DNA of 64,000 nt from Thermoactinomyces daqus (GTDB lineage Bacteria; Bacillota; Bacilli; Thermoactinomycetales; Thermoactinomycetaceae). The DNA lies in assembly GCF_000763315.1 (NCBI RefSeq), contig NZ_JPST01000036.1:52062-116061 (forward strand), read 5' to 3'. The notes under the pieces were generated by a model, which searched no databases, was not told where the DNA came from, and was given only the letters and a program-made list of their open reading frames with translations. The translations under genes and the position numbers were made by a program. Positions 32,546-43,370 of the stretch are shown here, piece after piece (the stretch's first letter is position 1; each line of letters starts with the position of its first letter).

Positions 32546-33835
32546 TTAAATTTCTGAATTGGGCCCGTAAGCTTCCAGACGCTCTTTGACCCGTTTCAGG
32601 AAGCGGCCGGCCATCAACCCGTCGAGAATACGATGGTCCAGCGACAGGCAGATATTCATCATATCGCGAACGGCAATCATTTGATTGGTGACAACCGGTC
32701 GTTTGACAATGGATTCAAAGGAAAGGATCGCCGCTTGCGGGTGATTGATGATCGGTGCGGATAATACCGAGCCGAATGAACCGGTGTTGTTTACGGTAAA
32801 CGTTCCACCCTGCATATCTTTCAAATCCAGTTTACCCGCACGCGTTTTTTCCGCGAGCTGGCTGACGGCCCGTGCCAAGCCGAGGATGCTTTTCTCATCG
32901 GCATCATGAATGACGGGTACATACAAGGCATCATCAGTGGCCACGGCGATGGAGATATTGATCCGCTTCTTCAAGATAATTTTATCTCCGCCCCAAACTG
33001 AGTTGAGATAAGGGAATTCCTTGAGCGAATCAACCACCGCCTTGATGAAGAACGGCATAAAGGTAAGGTTGACCCCTTCCCGTTTTTTGAAATCCTCTTT
33101 GAGGCGGTTACGCAATTCCACCAGGCCGGTTACGTCCACTTCCATCATCGTCCAGGCGTGCGGCGCTTCGTGTTTGCTCTGCACCATCCGCTGGGCGATG
33201 GTCCGCCTTACTGCGGTCACGGGGATTTCGATATCTCCGTTTTCCAGCGGAACGCCGGCGGCTTCAGCAACAGGTGCCGGCTGTTTGGGTTGTGCAGGTT
33301 CCGGTTTTGTCTCTTCTCTTGGAGCAGCCGATTTTTCGGCAGCAACCGGTTGCTCGGCAGCGGCGGGAACTCCCTGTTCGATCGCGCGCAGAATGTCTTT
33401 GCGGGTAATCCGTCCGCCCCGTCCGGTTCCCGAGATCCGGGTCAGATCGATATTATGTTCGTTCGCCAGCTTCAAGACGGCAGGAGAATAGCGCTGTTTC
33501 ATCGATGTTTCTTCCTGAGCCGGCACTTCTGCTTTGGCCGATGCTTTTTCTTCTTTTGCCGCTTCCGCTTTTGGCTCTTCCTCAGCGGCGGCGGTACCGG
33601 CTTCCTGAATGCGGCAAATCAGATCCCCGACGGAAACCGTCGTTCCTTCCTCAACCACGAGCTCCACGATCGTCCCTTCAATCGTGGACGGAACTTCTGC
33701 ATTTACCTTGTCCGTGGAAACTTCACAAATCGGTTCATATTTGGACACCGGATCTCCCGGTTTTTTTAGCCATTTTGCGATGGTACCCTCTGTCACACTT
33801 TCTCCGAGCTGCGGCATCAAAATATCGGTTGCCAT
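32546..33835 (-). CDS. bkdB: Branched-chain 2-oxo acid dehydrogenase E2 (dihydrolipoyl acyltransferase)
   Basis: 429 residues in the order lipoyl domain (EVSTDKVNAEVPS with the lipoylated Lys), Ala/Pro/Glu-rich linker, E1/E3-binding domain (LANEHNIDLTRISGTGRGGR), second linker, and catalytic domain ending with DHRILDGLMAGRFL (His and Asp of HxxxDG). It transfers isobutyryl, isovaleryl or 2-methylbutyryl groups to CoA. Last dehydrogenase-complex gene of the operon before lipB; 21 bases after bkdAB. Confidence 0.95.
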   Translation of the reverse strand: MATDILMPQLGESVTEGTIAKWLKKPGDPVSKYEPICEVSTDKVNAEVPSTIEGTIVELVVEEGTTVSVGDLICRIQEAGTAAAEEEPKAEAAKEEKASAKAEVPAQEETSMKQRYSPAVLKLANEHNIDLTRISGTGRGGRITRKDILRAIEQGVPAAAEQPVAAEKSAAPREETKPEPAQPKQPAPVAEAAGVPLENGDIEIPVTAVRRTIAQRMVQSKHEAPHAWTMMEVDVTGLVELRNRLKEDFKKREGVNLTFMPFFIKAVVDSLKEFPYLNSVWGGDKIILKKRINISIAVATDDALYVPVIHDADEKSILGLARAVSQLAEKTRAGKLDLKDMQGGTFTVNNTGSFGSVLSAPIINHPQAAILSFESIVKRPVVTNQMIAVRDMMNICLSLDHRILDGLMAGRFLKRVKERLEAYGPNSEI

Positions 33836-33856
33836 AAGGAACCTCCTCGTCTCATT

Positions 33857-34840
33857 CTAAAATTCCGCCAGTTCGCGAATCGCATTGGCGATTTTTTCAG
33901 GATTGAGCATAAATTCCTTTTCCATCGTCGGGCTGTAAGGCATCGCCGGCACATCGGGACCGCACAGACGCTGAACGGGTGCATCCAGTTCAAAGAAAGC
34001 TTCCTGAGCAATCAGTGCCGCCACTTCCCCACCGACGCCGCCGGTCAGATTGTCTTCATGCACGATCAGCACTTTGCCCGTTTTGGCTGCTGCTTCAATA
34101 ATCGCTTCTTTGTCCAAAGGCAAAATGGTGCGCAAGTCAAGGACGTGAACACTGATTCCCTCTTTTTCCAGCATTTCTGCTGCCTGGAGCGCGAAATGGA
34201 GCGTCAGTCCATAGGAGATGACCGTGACATCATCCCCTTCGCGCTTCACATCTGCCTTGCCGATCGGCAGCGTATAATCCTCGACGGGAACCTCGCCCTT
34301 AATCAGTCGGTAACAGCGCTTATGTTCAAAAAAGAGGACCGGGTCTTCATCGCGAATCGCTGCTTTAAGCAGACCTTTTACATCATAGGGAGTCGACGGC
34401 ATGACGATTTTCAGGCCGGGAACTCCGTTGAACATTTTTTCCACACTTTGCGAATGGTACAAGGCCCCGTGCACGCCGCCTCCGTATGGTGCGCGAATGA
34501 CCAGCGGACAGGTCCAATCACCATTGGAACGGTAACGTATTTTCGCCGCTTCGCTGACAATCTGGTTAACTGCCGGCATAATAAAATCGGCAAACTGAAT
34601 CTCCGCCACCGGACGTTTTCCGTAAGCTGCGGCACCGATAGAGACGCCGACAATGGCCGATTCAGTCAGAGGAGTATCCAGAACCCGCTCCGGACCAAAC
34701 TCTTCATAAAGTCCGGCAGTCGCCCTGAATACGCCGCCGCGAACACCTACATCCTCACCCAGCACAAACACGCGGGAATCCCGTTTCATTTCTTCCTGCA
34801 ACGCCTGGGTTACCGCATCGATATACGAAATGACTGGCAT
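33857..34840 (-). CDS. bkdAB: Branched-chain 2-oxo acid dehydrogenase E1 beta
   Basis: 327 residues, the normal size. Transketolase pyrimidine domain with GEDVGVRGGVFRATAGLYEE and TPLTESAIVGVSIGAA, then a C-terminal domain with VIVHEDNLTGGVG-like residues and PTMEKEFM. It pairs with E1 alpha to decarboxylate the 2-oxo acids of Val, Leu and Ile using thiamine diphosphate, producing primers for branched fatty acids. Confidence 0.95.
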   Translation of the reverse strand: MPVISYIDAVTQALQEEMKRDSRVFVLGEDVGVRGGVFRATAGLYEEFGPERVLDTPLTESAIVGVSIGAAAYGKRPVAEIQFADFIMPAVNQIVSEAAKIRYRSNGDWTCPLVIRAPYGGGVHGALYHSQSVEKMFNGVPGLKIVMPSTPYDVKGLLKAAIRDEDPVLFFEHKRCYRLIKGEVPVEDYTLPIGKADVKREGDDVTVISYGLTLHFALQAAEMLEKEGISVHVLDLRTILPLDKEAIIEAAAKTGKVLIVHEDNLTGGVGGEVAALIAQEAFFELDAPVQRLCGPDVPAMPYSPTMEKEFMLNPEKIANAIRELAEF

Positions 34841-34861
34841 CTTGAACTCTCTCCTCCCGTC

Positions 34862-35851
34862 TTAAGCATACACATGCTTGTAAGTATCTTTCGGATCAGG
34901 GTAAGCCGCTTTTTCGGCATATTCGGTCGCCTCGTCCACTTCTTTGGCAATCGACTTGGTGAGCTCTTGCTCACTTTCTTCGGTCAAAATTCCGTGTTCG
35001 GCCAAATAGTTTCTGAAAACGAGAATCGAGTCTTTCTTTTTCTCCTCTTCCACCTCTTCCCGCGTGCGATAACTGCGGTCATCATCATCGCTGGAGTGGG
35101 GAACAAGCCGGTAGGAAACCGCTTCGATCAGTGTCGGCCCTTCGCCTTTCCGTCCGCGCTCGACCGCTTCTTTTACCGCTTGGTATACAGCGAGCGGGTT
35201 GTTTCCGTCCACTTTGACTCCGGGGAACCCATAACCTTGGGCGCGCTTCCAGACTTCCCCGCCGGCAACTTGTTTGGCCAGAGGCACGGAAATCGCATAT
35301 TTGTTGTTCTCCACCATAAAAATCACCGGAAGCTTGTGGACACCGGCGAAGTTGCATGCTTCATGCCAGTCACCCTGGTTGCTGGAACCTTCACCGCATG
35401 AGGTTAAGACCACGTGATCCGCTCCGTCCAGCCTTCCTGCATAGGCAATTCCGACCGCATGGAGAACTTGGGTCGTTACCGGACTGGAACCTGTCAAAAT
35501 GCGATATCGTTTATCCCCGTAATGCCCGGGCATCTGGCGTCCGCCGCTGTTCGGGTCTCCCGCTTTGGCAAATGCGGACAGCATCTGATCTTTTGCTGTT
35601 TGGCCAAATACCAGTACCATTCCCAAATCGCGATAGTACGGGCACAGCCAGTCTTTGTTCCGGTCCAAGGCAAAGGCCGCTCCCACCTGAATCGCTTCCT
35701 GCCCCTGACAGGAGATCACAAAGGGGATTTTTCCCGCGCGGTTCAAAAGCCACATCCGTTCGTCTATTTTGCGCGCCAACAACATATAGCGGTACATTTC
35801 CAAGACCTGTTCATCCGTCAAACCCAGTTCCCGATGGTTTAACTCGCTCAT
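34862..35851 (-). CDS. bkdAA: Branched-chain 2-oxo acid dehydrogenase E1 alpha
   Basis: 329 residues with the thiamine diphosphate motif spanning TSCGEGSSNQGDWHEACNFA (GDG-like GEG) to VENNKYAISVP, and the phosphoserine-loop region HSSDDDDRSYR common to E1 alpha chains. Lies 21 bases upstream of bkdAB and 20 bases downstream of lpd. Confidence 0.95.
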   Translation of the reverse strand: MSELNHRELGLTDEQVLEMYRYMLLARKIDERMWLLNRAGKIPFVISCQGQEAIQVGAAFALDRNKDWLCPYYRDLGMVLVFGQTAKDQMLSAFAKAGDPNSGGRQMPGHYGDKRYRILTGSSPVTTQVLHAVGIAYAGRLDGADHVVLTSCGEGSSNQGDWHEACNFAGVHKLPVIFMVENNKYAISVPLAKQVAGGEVWKRAQGYGFPGVKVDGNNPLAVYQAVKEAVERGRKGEGPTLIEAVSYRLVPHSSDDDDRSYRTREEVEEEKKKDSILVFRNYLAEHGILTEESEQELTKSIAKEVDEATEYAEKAAYPDPKDTYKHVYA

Positions 35852-35871
35852 CCGTTTTTCGCTCCTTTCAG

Positions 35872-37296
35872 TTAACCGTGAATTGGTTTGCCATCCACCG
35901 CCAAAGCGGCCTCTCCGTACACTTCCGACAACGTCGGGTGTGCATGGATCGCATGAGAGATTTCCCAGGCAGTGGCATCCAACACTTTGGCCAGTCCCGC
36001 TTCGGAGATGAGTTCTGTCGCATGGGGACCGATAATATGAACTCCCAACAAATCATCCGTCTCCCGGTCGGAAATGATTTTGATAAATCCATCCACTTCG
36101 CCCTGGACGAGGGATTTGCCGATTGCGCGGAAGGGGAATTTCCCCACTTTCAACTCATATCCTTTTTCCTTCGCCTGCGCTTCCGTCAAGCCGATGCTGC
36201 CGACTTCCGGACGGCTGTAGGTACACCGCGGCACCTGAGTGGGATCAATCGGATGCACGTCCAGTCCGGCCATGTATTCCACGGCCAAAATCCCTTCATG
36301 GGAAGCCACATGGGCCAACTGATAACCACCCACCACATCCCCGATGGCATAAATATGTTTTTCCGCCGTCTGCATGAATTCGTTAACGGCAATGACGCCT
36401 TTTTCCACCTGGATCGATGTATTGGCAAGGCCGATATCGTCGATATTCGCCTGTCTGCCCACGGATACCAGGACGCGTTCGGCAGAAAGAGAAATCGTTT
36501 CCGATCCTTGTTCTGCCTGCAAGGTTACCCGGCCGTCAGCGATATCCGCGGTTTCACCGAGCACTTTGACCCCTGTTAGAACTTTGACTTTTCTCTTTTT
36601 CAAAATGCGTGTCATCTCTTTGCTGACATCTTCATCTTCAAAGGGCAAAATCCGGTCGGCGTATTCGACAACGGTCACTTCCACGCCGAAATCGCTCAGC
36701 ATCGAGGCCCATTCAATGCCGATGACACCCCCGCCGATGATGAGAATCGATTGCGGAAGATCTTCCATGGCCAAAGCATGGTCGGAATTCATGATCGCTT
36801 TTCCATCCACTTCGAGCCCGGGGAGCGAACGCGGCCGGGACCCGGTGGCAATCAGTACATATTGCGGCACAAGCATGTCCGGTTCGCTGCCGTCTTTTTT
36901 CTCCACGGAAATTGTCCCGGGCAGTGGCGAAAAGATCGACGGTCCCAAAATGCGCCCGGTTCCTTCATACACGTCCACTTTATTTTTCTTTAACAGACCC
37001 TGTACCCCTTTATGGAGCTGATCGATCACCTTTTGTTTCCGTTTCTGCACAAGCCCGAAGTCCAGTTCGACGCCGGCAACATGAATGCCGAACTCTTTGC
37101 TGTTATTCATATTGTGGTACAATTCAGCGCTTCGCAAAAGAGTTTTGCTGGGTATGCATCCTTTATGTAAGCACACCCCGCCCACCTTTTCCTTTTCGAC
37201 AACGGCCACTTTCATCCCCAATTGGGCAGCGCGAACTGCGGCGACATAACCGCCGGGCCCTGCTCCCAAGATCACCAGATCATAATTTTCCGCCAT
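35872..37296 (-). CDS. lpdV: Dihydrolipoyl dehydrogenase (E3) of the branched-chain complex
   Basis: 474 residues: FAD-binding [13 protein letters not shown], redox disulphide in [19 protein letters not shown]-binding [15 protein letters not shown], and the C-terminal His-Glu in HAHPTLSE. It reoxidises the lipoyl group with NAD. The ATG at 37,296 ([11 protein letters not shown]) follows GGAG; the frame opens further up inside buk, but those residues are not part of the fold. The start overlaps the end of buk by 17 bases. Confidence 0.95.
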   Translation of the reverse strand: MAENYDLVILGAGPGGYVAAVRAAQLGMKVAVVEKEKVGGVCLHKGCIPSKTLLRSAELYHNMNNSKEFGIHVAGVELDFGLVQKRKQKVIDQLHKGVQGLLKKNKVDVYEGTGRILGPSIFSPLPGTISVEKKDGSEPDMLVPQYVLIATGSRPRSLPGLEVDGKAIMNSDHALAMEDLPQSILIIGGGVIGIEWASMLSDFGVEVTVVEYADRILPFEDEDVSKEMTRILKKRKVKVLTGVKVLGETADIADGRVTLQAEQGSETISLSAERVLVSVGRQANIDDIGLANTSIQVEKGVIAVNEFMQTAEKHIYAIGDVVGGYQLAHVASHEGILAVEYMAGLDVHPIDPTQVPRCTYSRPEVGSIGLTEAQAKEKGYELKVGKFPFRAIGKSLVQGEVDGFIKIISDRETDDLLGVHIIGPHATELISEAGLAKVLDATAWEISHAIHAHPTLSEVYGEAALAVDGKPIHG

Positions 37297-38395
37297 GGAC
37301 CATCTCCGCTCCTTTTTCCACAAATGGGTAGATTTTGGCTTCTTCTTCTCCGCGTATAACTCGAAGCGCTCCTTCAACCAGTGCCTGCAATTCATTTTCA
37401 CCAGGAACCACATAGACCGGCGCGATCCAATCAATCCGCTCTCTGATCAAATGGATAAAGTATTCGCTGTAGGCAAGTCCACCTGTCAAAATAATGCCAT
37501 CCAGTTTTCCGTATAAGACGGTTGAACAGGAACCGATCTCTTTGGCAACCTGATAAGCCATTGCCTCATAAATGAGCTTTGCTTTCTCATCTCCCTCGGC
37601 GATCATTTTTTCAACCTCACGGGCGTCGGATGTACCCAGGTACCCCATCAGTCCGCCGCGGCCCACGATCATCCGCATGATTTCACCGGAAAAATATTTG
37701 CCCGAAAAACTGAGCGCAACCAAGTCGCCCACCGGAATGGTTCCGGCCCGTTCCGGAGAAAAAGGTCCTTCTCCGTTCAATCCGTTATTCACATCAATCA
37801 CACGGCCGTGCCTGTGAGCGCCAACCGTAATCCCGCCTCCCATATGAACGACGATTACATTGACATCTTCGTAACGTTTGCCCATTTTTTTGGCGATCCG
37901 GCGAGCAACCGCTTTCTGATTCAGCGCATGGAAAATGCTTTTGCGCTCAATTTGCGGAATGCCGGAGATCCGGGCGATCGGTTCCATCTCGTCGACGACA
38001 ACCGGATCGACGATAAAGGCGGGTATGCCCAACCGACCCGCGATTTCCTCGGCGATGATCGCACCGAGATTGGAGGCATGAACTCCATATTCCCCGGATC
38101 GAAGATCATCAATCATCGCTTGATTAACACGATAAGTCCCCCCTGGAATGGGTCGCAATAACCCACCCCGGGCGACAACGGCATCCAGACGGTTGAGGTT
38201 CATGCCTTCCCGATCAAGCGTATCCAAAATCACTTGCTTGCGAAAAGGGTATTGGTCAAATAACTCCTTAAATCCTGCTATTTGTTTCGGGTCATGTCTG
38301 AGCGTCTCTACGAGAATCGGTTTCTCGTCAACGAAAACACCGATTTTGGTTGATGTCGATCCCGGGTTGATTGCAAGAACCCGTTTCGGTTCCAC
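37280..38395 (-). CDS. buk: Butyrate kinase
   Basis: 371 residues of the acetate/butyrate kinase fold: [16 protein letters not shown] at the start, [20 protein letters not shown] and [11 protein letters not shown]. It converts branched acyl phosphates to acids with ATP gain (or the reverse). GTG at 38,395 chosen because GGAGTG lies six bases upstream. The 126-bp gap before it, after the leucine dehydrogenase gene, holds nothing recognised. Confidence 0.93.
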   Translation of the reverse strand: MEPKRVLAINPGSTSTKIGVFVDEKPILVETLRHDPKQIAGFKELFDQYPFRKQVILDTLDREGMNLNRLDAVVARGGLLRPIPGGTYRVNQAMIDDLRSGEYGVHASNLGAIIAEEIAGRLGIPAFIVDPVVVDEMEPIARISGIPQIERKSIFHALNQKAVARRIAKKMGKRYEDVNVIVVHMGGGITVGAHRHGRVIDVNNGLNGEGPFSPERAGTIPVGDLVALSFSGKYFSGEIMRMIVGRGGLMGYLGTSDAREVEKMIAEGDEKAKLIYEAMAYQVAKEIGSCSTVLYGKLDGIILTGGLAYSEYFIHLIRERIDWIAPVYVVPGENELQALVEGALRVIRGEEEAKIYPFVEKGAEMVHGGKL

Positions 38396-38521
38396 CTTAA
38401 ACACTCCGTTTCTGTTTACACCATTTTCTGTGAAAGTGTGTTGGTCGGGGGTGGCACCTCGCAACCTCCATGGCCGTAAGGCACCATCCCCTCTCAGTTT
38501 TGCTCAGGCTTTCACTCCGGA

Positions 38522-39622
38522 TTAACGTCCGTTCAAGTTGAGGATGCTGTACTCGTTTTGCAAAAAGGTACTGCGTGTTTTGCGCATGGTTTCGATGCGC
38601 TCTTCCGCCATGCGGTCTGCCGCCTGATAGCTCGGAATTCCATCCCGGCGGGCAATCTCAAACACCTTCAGAATGTTGTCATAAATCGTTTCCACTTTTT
38701 TCATGGCCCGGTCACGATTGTACCCCAGAAGTTCATCGGCCACGTTGATGACACCGCCGGCATTGATCACATAATCCGGTGCATAGACAATGCCTTTTTG
38801 CTCCAGCATGTCGCCATGGCGCTCTTCCTTCAACTGGTTATTCGCCGAACCGGCCACCACTTTGCATTTCAGGCGTTCAATCGTTTCATCGTTGATGATC
38901 GCACCGAGCGCGCACGGGGCAAAGATATCGCATTCCACGTCGTAGATTTTGTCCGGGCTAACCGCTTCAGCGCCGAACTCCTGAACGGCACGGTCGACGT
39001 TCGCCTTGTTGATATCGGTTACAATTAATTTTGCACCTTCTTCGTGCAGATGTTTGCACAAGCTGTAAGCAACGTGGCCCACACCCTGAACAGCCACCAC
39101 TTTGCCTTTGAGCGAATCGTCTCCGAAAGCCTCTTTTGAAGCCGCTTTCATTCCGCGATATACCCCATATGCCGTTACCGGAGACGGATTTCCGCTCGAG
39201 CCGAACGCAGGCGAAATACCTGTAACAAACCGGGTTTCCATCCGGATGGTATCCATATCCTCAACCGTCGTCCCCACATCTTCCGCCGTGATGTAACGTC
39301 CGTTCAGCCCTTGAATGTAACGTCCTAGGGCGCGGAACAACGCTTCGCTTTTATCTTTTTTCGGATCACCGATCACCACGGTTTTCCCGCCGCCGAGGTT
39401 GAGCCCGGCAGCCGCGTTTTTATAGGTCATTCCACGGGCAAGGCGCAGGGCGTCTTCAATCGCATCATCCTCAGAGTCGTAGGTCCACATCCGGGTCCCG
39501 CCCAGCGCAGGACCCAGAGTCGTGTCGTGGATGCAGATGATGGCTTTCAGTCCGGAAGCTTCATCATGACATAATACGAGTTGTTCATAATCGTATTTGC
39601 CCATGTACTCAAAAATTTTCAT
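38522..39622 (-). CDS. bcd: Leucine dehydrogenase
   Basis: 366 residues, the usual size. Substrate-binding ALGGTRMW and [11 protein letters not shown] with the catalytic Lys ([13 protein letters not shown] and MTYKNAAAG), then a Rossmann domain [18 protein letters not shown]. It deaminates Leu, Val and Ile with NAD to give the substrates of the dehydrogenase complex encoded downstream. Confidence 0.95.
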   Translation of the reverse strand: MKIFEYMGKYDYEQLVLCHDEASGLKAIICIHDTTLGPALGGTRMWTYDSEDDAIEDALRLARGMTYKNAAAGLNLGGGKTVVIGDPKKDKSEALFRALGRYIQGLNGRYITAEDVGTTVEDMDTIRMETRFVTGISPAFGSSGNPSPVTAYGVYRGMKAASKEAFGDDSLKGKVVAVQGVGHVAYSLCKHLHEEGAKLIVTDINKANVDRAVQEFGAEAVSPDKIYDVECDIFAPCALGAIINDETIERLKCKVVAGSANNQLKEERHGDMLEQKGIVYAPDYVINAGGVINVADELLGYNRDRAMKKVETIYDNILKVFEIARRDGIPSYQAADRMAEERIETMRKTRSTFLQNEYSILNLNGR

Positions 39623-39640
39623 CGAGAGTTCCTCCTAACC

Positions 39641-40549
39641 TCACTTTTGGTTTGCCGCTTGCAACACCGCCAATGCGATGGAATACAGCTTTGCTTCAGG
39701 AGAATCCGCACGGGATGTCAAAACAACCGGTGCTGCGGCTCCAAGCACAAGCGCGCCGATTTTGGCTTTGGCAAAATAGACCATTGATTTGTAGAGGATG
39801 TTTCCGGCTTCAATATCCGGCACAAACAACACATCGGCCTTGCCGGCTACCGGGCTCACAATCCCTTTGTGCTCGGCTGCCTCCACGGAAACCGCGTTGT
39901 CCAGGGCGAAGGGGCCATCGATTACCGCACCTTTCAGCTGACCGCGCCGATTCATCTGCGCCAGCGCTGCTGCATCAAGCGTCGGCGGCATATTGGGGTT
40001 CACGACCTCAACCGCACCAAGGACAGCGATTTTGGGCTCCATATTTTCAAGCGAATGACAATAGGCGATGATGTTTTGCGCGATTTGTGCTTTCTCCGGC
40101 AATGCCGGTGCCACATTCAAGGCGGGATCGGTCACGTGGATGAGCCGGTCATACCCCGGTACTTCAAAAGTGGCAACATGGCTCAACACTCTTCCCGTCC
40201 GCAATCCTTTTTCCTTGTTGAGGATGGCACGCAAAAAGTCGGCCGTTTGAATCATCCCCTTCATCACCACATCCGCTTTCCCATCGCGGACTGCGGCCAC
40301 GGCAAGCTGTGCCGCTTCCTGCACGGTATTAGCATGGCCGATTTTCGAAGAGTCAATGTTAAGGCCGATTTTTTTGCTCAGAGCCTCAATTTTTTCCTGA
40401 TCCCCAAACAAGAGGAAATCGGCGATTCCATGTTCGATGGCATTCCGAACTGCTTCGAGAACGTCTTCATCCGCCGCTGCGGCCACGGCGACAGTGACAG
40501 GTGGCAAAGCTTCTGCTTTTTTTACTACTTCAGCAAATGTTCTAATCAT
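39641..40549 (-). CDS. ptb: Phosphate butyryltransferase
   Basis: 302 residues of the Pta/Ptb family: VMKGMIQTADFLRAIL, GRVLSHVATFEVPGYDRL, ADVLFVPDIEAGNILYKSM, APVVLTSRADS. It swaps CoA for phosphate on the branched acyl group; buk then yields ATP. First gene of the operon. The ATG at 40,549 follows GAGGTGTGTAGG. Confidence 0.95.
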   Translation of the reverse strand: MIRTFAEVVKKAEALPPVTVAVAAAADEDVLEAVRNAIEHGIADFLLFGDQEKIEALSKKIGLNIDSSKIGHANTVQEAAQLAVAAVRDGKADVVMKGMIQTADFLRAILNKEKGLRTGRVLSHVATFEVPGYDRLIHVTDPALNVAPALPEKAQIAQNIIAYCHSLENMEPKIAVLGAVEVVNPNMPPTLDAAALAQMNRRGQLKGAVIDGPFALDNAVSVEAAEHKGIVSPVAGKADVLFVPDIEAGNILYKSMVYFAKAKIGALVLGAAAPVVLTSRADSPEAKLYSIALAVLQAANQK

Positions 40550-40630
40550 CCTACACACCTCGTTATTCCGACCAAGTTATTTTTTTAACTAGCACTAGTT
40601 TTCGCAGACTGATCAGTCACGATACCCTAT

Positions 40631-40647
40631 ATGCAAAAGTAATGCCA
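40631..40647 (-). promoter_or_regulatory. Sigma-54 (-24/-12) promoter of the bkd operon
   Basis: TGGCATTACTTTTGCAT on the minus strand matches the sigma-54 consensus (TGGCAY-N5-TTGCW), with GG and GC exactly 12 apart. It lies about 80 bases before ptb and downstream of the enhancer-binding protein gene bkdR. Confidence 0.92.
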
Positions 40648-40713
40648 AGCGATTAAAAAAACGGATAAGCCTTGAAAATCAGCATGTAACTGGCTGAATG
40701 AGATTTTTTTCGT

Positions 40714-40753
40714 TTTGCAGACAATTGCAGACTGTATGCAAAATATTGCAGGC
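40714..40753. promoter_or_regulatory. Candidate BkdR upstream activating sites
   Basis: Three TTGCAG words and a TATGCA word lie in about 40 bases (TTGCAGAC, TTGCAGACTG, TATGCAAAAT, TTGCAGGC), 70-120 bases upstream of the sigma-54 site, where an enhancer-binding protein would sit. The sites lie between the promoter and the bkdR stop codon. Confidence 0.6.
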
Positions 40754-40767
40754 AAAAGAATTCATTT

Positions 40768-42825
40768 CTACAATAAACCGTATCGCTCCAATTTGTAGTA
40801 CAAACTTCGCACGGAAATGCCCAATTTGCGCGCTGCTTCTGTTTTGTTTCGCCCGCAAGCGAGGTAAATGCTCCCGATATACTCCTTCTCCACCTCACTC
40901 AACCGCTCTTTCAAAGTTTGGATTCCTTCGCTCTCCTGATGTTTCTCCGGATGATCGGGGAATGTCAGCTTCGTCAGATTCAAGGGGGGGAGATGCCGTT
41001 TTTTCATCACTTTCTCATTAAAAGCCATATTAATCATGGCCCTTCCCAAAACATTTTCCAACTCCCGCACATTGCCCGGCCAGGAATAATCCGAAAGCGT
41101 CTGAATCGCCTCCTGGTCGATTGACTCAACATTCCGCCCGTACTCTTGGTTAAACTTTTTAATCAGATGAAGGGAAAGTTCATATAAATCTTCTTTCCGC
41201 ATGCGCAATGGAGCGATATGAATGGGCAGCACATTTAACCGATAGTACAAATCTTCCCGAAAGCGTTTCTCCTGGATCGCCTTCTCCAGGGACATATTGG
41301 TAGCGGCAATCACCCGGACATCAATCGGAATAGATTTGGTTCCGCCGACGCGGGTCACTTCTTTTTCCTGAAGAACGCGAAGCAATTTCGCCTGGGTATT
41401 TGGCTTCAGCTCACCGATTTCATCCAAAAAAATGGTTCCCCCGCTCGCTTCTTCAAACAACCCTTTTTTTCCGCCCCGCTTCGCTCCGGTAAATGCTCCT
41501 TCTTCATAACCGAACAATTCGCTTTCCAACAAGCTTTCCGAAAGGGCAGCACAATTGACGCGCACAAACTGGCTGTATTTCCGGTCGCTCGCATTATGGA
41601 TGGCATGGGCGAACAACTCTTTTCCCGTCCCCGATTCCCCACGCAGCAAAACGGTTGCCCGCGTCTTGGCAGCCTGTTTTGCCTGGTCAAGGGAGACTTT
41701 CATCGCTTCACTGCTCCCGATAATATCCGCAAAAGTATACTTGGCCTCCAGCGTGCGGATAATGCGTCTGGCCCGTTCCAGATCCCGGTTCAATTGTTTG
41801 ATCTCCGATACGTCGTGGAGAATTCCGACACTCCCTTTCAATTCCCCGCCAATAATGATCGGTGCCACATTGACGACCACCTCTTTATTATGAGGCCCCA
41901 CTTTCATGTGTACTCCGCGCACCGGTTGCTTGGTGGTCAGCACCTTCATATGCATGCTCTCCCCTTCGGAGATATCGGTTTCAGCCGGTTTGCCGATCAC
42001 CTGATCAGGTTCAAGACCGGTCAATCTCGTGTAGGCAGGATTGATCAAAATCCCCAATCCGTTGGCATCCACCACGGAAATGGCATCATCGGAGGAGTCG
42101 ATGATCGCCTGGAGCAAACTCTTCATGCTTTTCAGGTCCGTCACTTGCTGGGTCAGATTTTTAAGCTCGCTGATATCGCGAAAAACTGAAACTGCCCCCA
42201 TCACCCGGCCATCCGCTCCTTTGACCGGAACGCGATTGGTCACCACCTCCATACCGCTGGGCAAAATGTGCTTGCGATTCAGCTCGGGCACTCCTGTTTG
42301 CAGTACATGATCCAATCTCGAATTTGGAATGATCTCCTTAATATGCCGTCCCAAAGCATTCCCGGTTTTTACTCCGGTCACGCGTTCCGCGGAAGCATTC
42401 ATAAGCGTAATCTCTCCCCGCTGGTTCAAAGCGATCATACCGTCATGAGTCGAATTCAAAATGGCTTCCAGCTCTTTTTGTCTGCGCCGCCATGCATCAA
42501 ACCAACGGTCTTTCTCCTCAACGAGGCGAACCATCAGGTGGGCGACAGCCCCGGAGATGAGCGTGGTTCCCGGCAGATCGCGTTCCGCCAGCTCCCGGAA
42601 CACGTCGGGGTCACCCGTTACTTCGAGAATCACGTCCGGCTTTTTATGTAAAAACGGTTCCAGCTCTGAGCCTGTGGGAATCCCGAGCTTCTTCGCTTCG
42701 ATCATGGCCGGGGCGTCGGAACGATGATCGATCACTCCGATGACCCGGACGAACTCAACTGCGGAAAAGGTTCTTAAAATTGCTTGTCCTCCTTTTCCCC
42801 CGCCTACGATTAGAATCGATTGCAA
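40768..42825 (-). CDS. bkdR: Sigma-54-dependent activator of the bkd operon
   Basis: 685 residues. The N-terminus looks like a nucleotide-binding fold ([18 protein letters not shown]). Two PAS-like domains follow ([40 protein letters not shown]), then the AAA+ domain with [15 protein letters not shown] and [16 protein letters not shown] (GAFTGA loop), and a Fis-type HTH ([20 protein letters not shown]). It opens sigma-54 promoters in response to branched-chain amino acids or their oxo acids, as BkdR of Bacillus subtilis does. Confidence 0.93.
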   Translation of the reverse strand: MQSILIVGGGKGGQAILRTFSAVEFVRVIGVIDHRSDAPAMIEAKKLGIPTGSELEPFLHKKPDVILEVTGDPDVFRELAERDLPGTTLISGAVAHLMVRLVEEKDRWFDAWRRRQKELEAILNSTHDGMIALNQRGEITLMNASAERVTGVKTGNALGRHIKEIIPNSRLDHVLQTGVPELNRKHILPSGMEVVTNRVPVKGADGRVMGAVSVFRDISELKNLTQQVTDLKSMKSLLQAIIDSSDDAISVVDANGLGILINPAYTRLTGLEPDQVIGKPAETDISEGESMHMKVLTTKQPVRGVHMKVGPHNKEVVVNVAPIIIGGELKGSVGILHDVSEIKQLNRDLERARRIIRTLEAKYTFADIIGSSEAMKVSLDQAKQAAKTRATVLLRGESGTGKELFAHAIHNASDRKYSQFVRVNCAALSESLLESELFGYEEGAFTGAKRGGKKGLFEEASGGTIFLDEIGELKPNTQAKLLRVLQEKEVTRVGGTKSIPIDVRVIAATNMSLEKAIQEKRFREDLYYRLNVLPIHIAPLRMRKEDLYELSLHLIKKFNQEYGRNVESIDQEAIQTLSDYSWPGNVRELENVLGRAMINMAFNEKVMKKRHLPPLNLTKLTFPDHPEKHQESEGIQTLKERLSEVEKEYIGSIYLACGRNKTEAARKLGISVRSLYYKLERYGLL

Positions 42826-42946
42826 TGAAGCCCCCTCCTTTTTCCATCCATTATGTTAACATACCCCTTTACGCCTGGAAGGGTGGTAATATTGGTAAAA
42901 ATGAGGTACTATAGCCTTGAGAAACAGAAAGGACGGTTACACGGCC

Positions 42947-43228
42947 ATGAAACCAGTCTACCAGCGCATTATCGCCATCATGATCATGTGCCTGCCCGGG
43001 GTCTTGGCGATCTATGGCTGGACTTTGATGCGCGATATCCTGTTTGATTCCTTTGCCGGCAAACCTTTTGCATGGTTCCCCTTTCTCGGCGGATTGATTG
43101 CCTTTCTCGCAGGAATCTTTGTCCTCGGCAGTTTTATTTTTTATCGCGATAAAAAACGTAACAAGATTCAGGCCAAATTACTGGGTAAGGAGAAAGATCT
43201 CCACTACAAGAACAAACCCGGCTTTTAA
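42947..43228 (+). CDS. DUF2627 family membrane protein
   Basis: 93 residues with two membrane segments (IIAIMIMCLPGVLAIYGWTL and FLGGLIAFLAGIFVLGSFIF) and a basic end RDKKRNKIQAK. This matches the small DUF2627 proteins that lie next to bkdR in many Bacillales. ATG at 42,947 chosen by homology pattern; upstream TTG starts are possible. Confidence 0.8.
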   Translation: MKPVYQRIIAIMIMCLPGVLAIYGWTLMRDILFDSFAGKPFAWFPFLGGLIAFLAGIFVLGSFIFYRDKKRNKIQAKLLGKEKDLHYKNKPGF

Positions 43229-43264
43229 CCACTCGTCATCCATGGCGGGTGGTTTTTCTTTTTC
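43227..43264 (+). terminator. Terminator of the DUF2627 gene
   Basis: ACCAC and GTGGT flank a 16-base loop, followed by TTTTTCTTTTT. Confidence 0.7.
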
Positions 43265-43370
43265 CCGGAAATCTGTCATTCCCGATTTGGATTCCATTTT
43301 CACCCTTTGCCCATGGTTCACATATCCTGTGAAAAAAAGAGCCCATCACAGGGGAGGGAACAAAAACCAT

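Noticed and set aside
34058..36579. Long plus-strand frames of 400-450 codons opposite the bkd genes
   Set aside because: They are shadows of bkdAB, bkdAA and lpdV, which match their families over full length.
38396..38521. T-box-like leader before buk
   Set aside because: A GGTGCCACC word is present, but the specifier and antiterminator parts are missing and the gene lies inside an operon.
43098..43370. Upstream extension of the SOD-like frame
   Set aside because: It runs through the DUF2627 gene in another frame and through its terminator; the ATG at 43,371 has a ribosome site.
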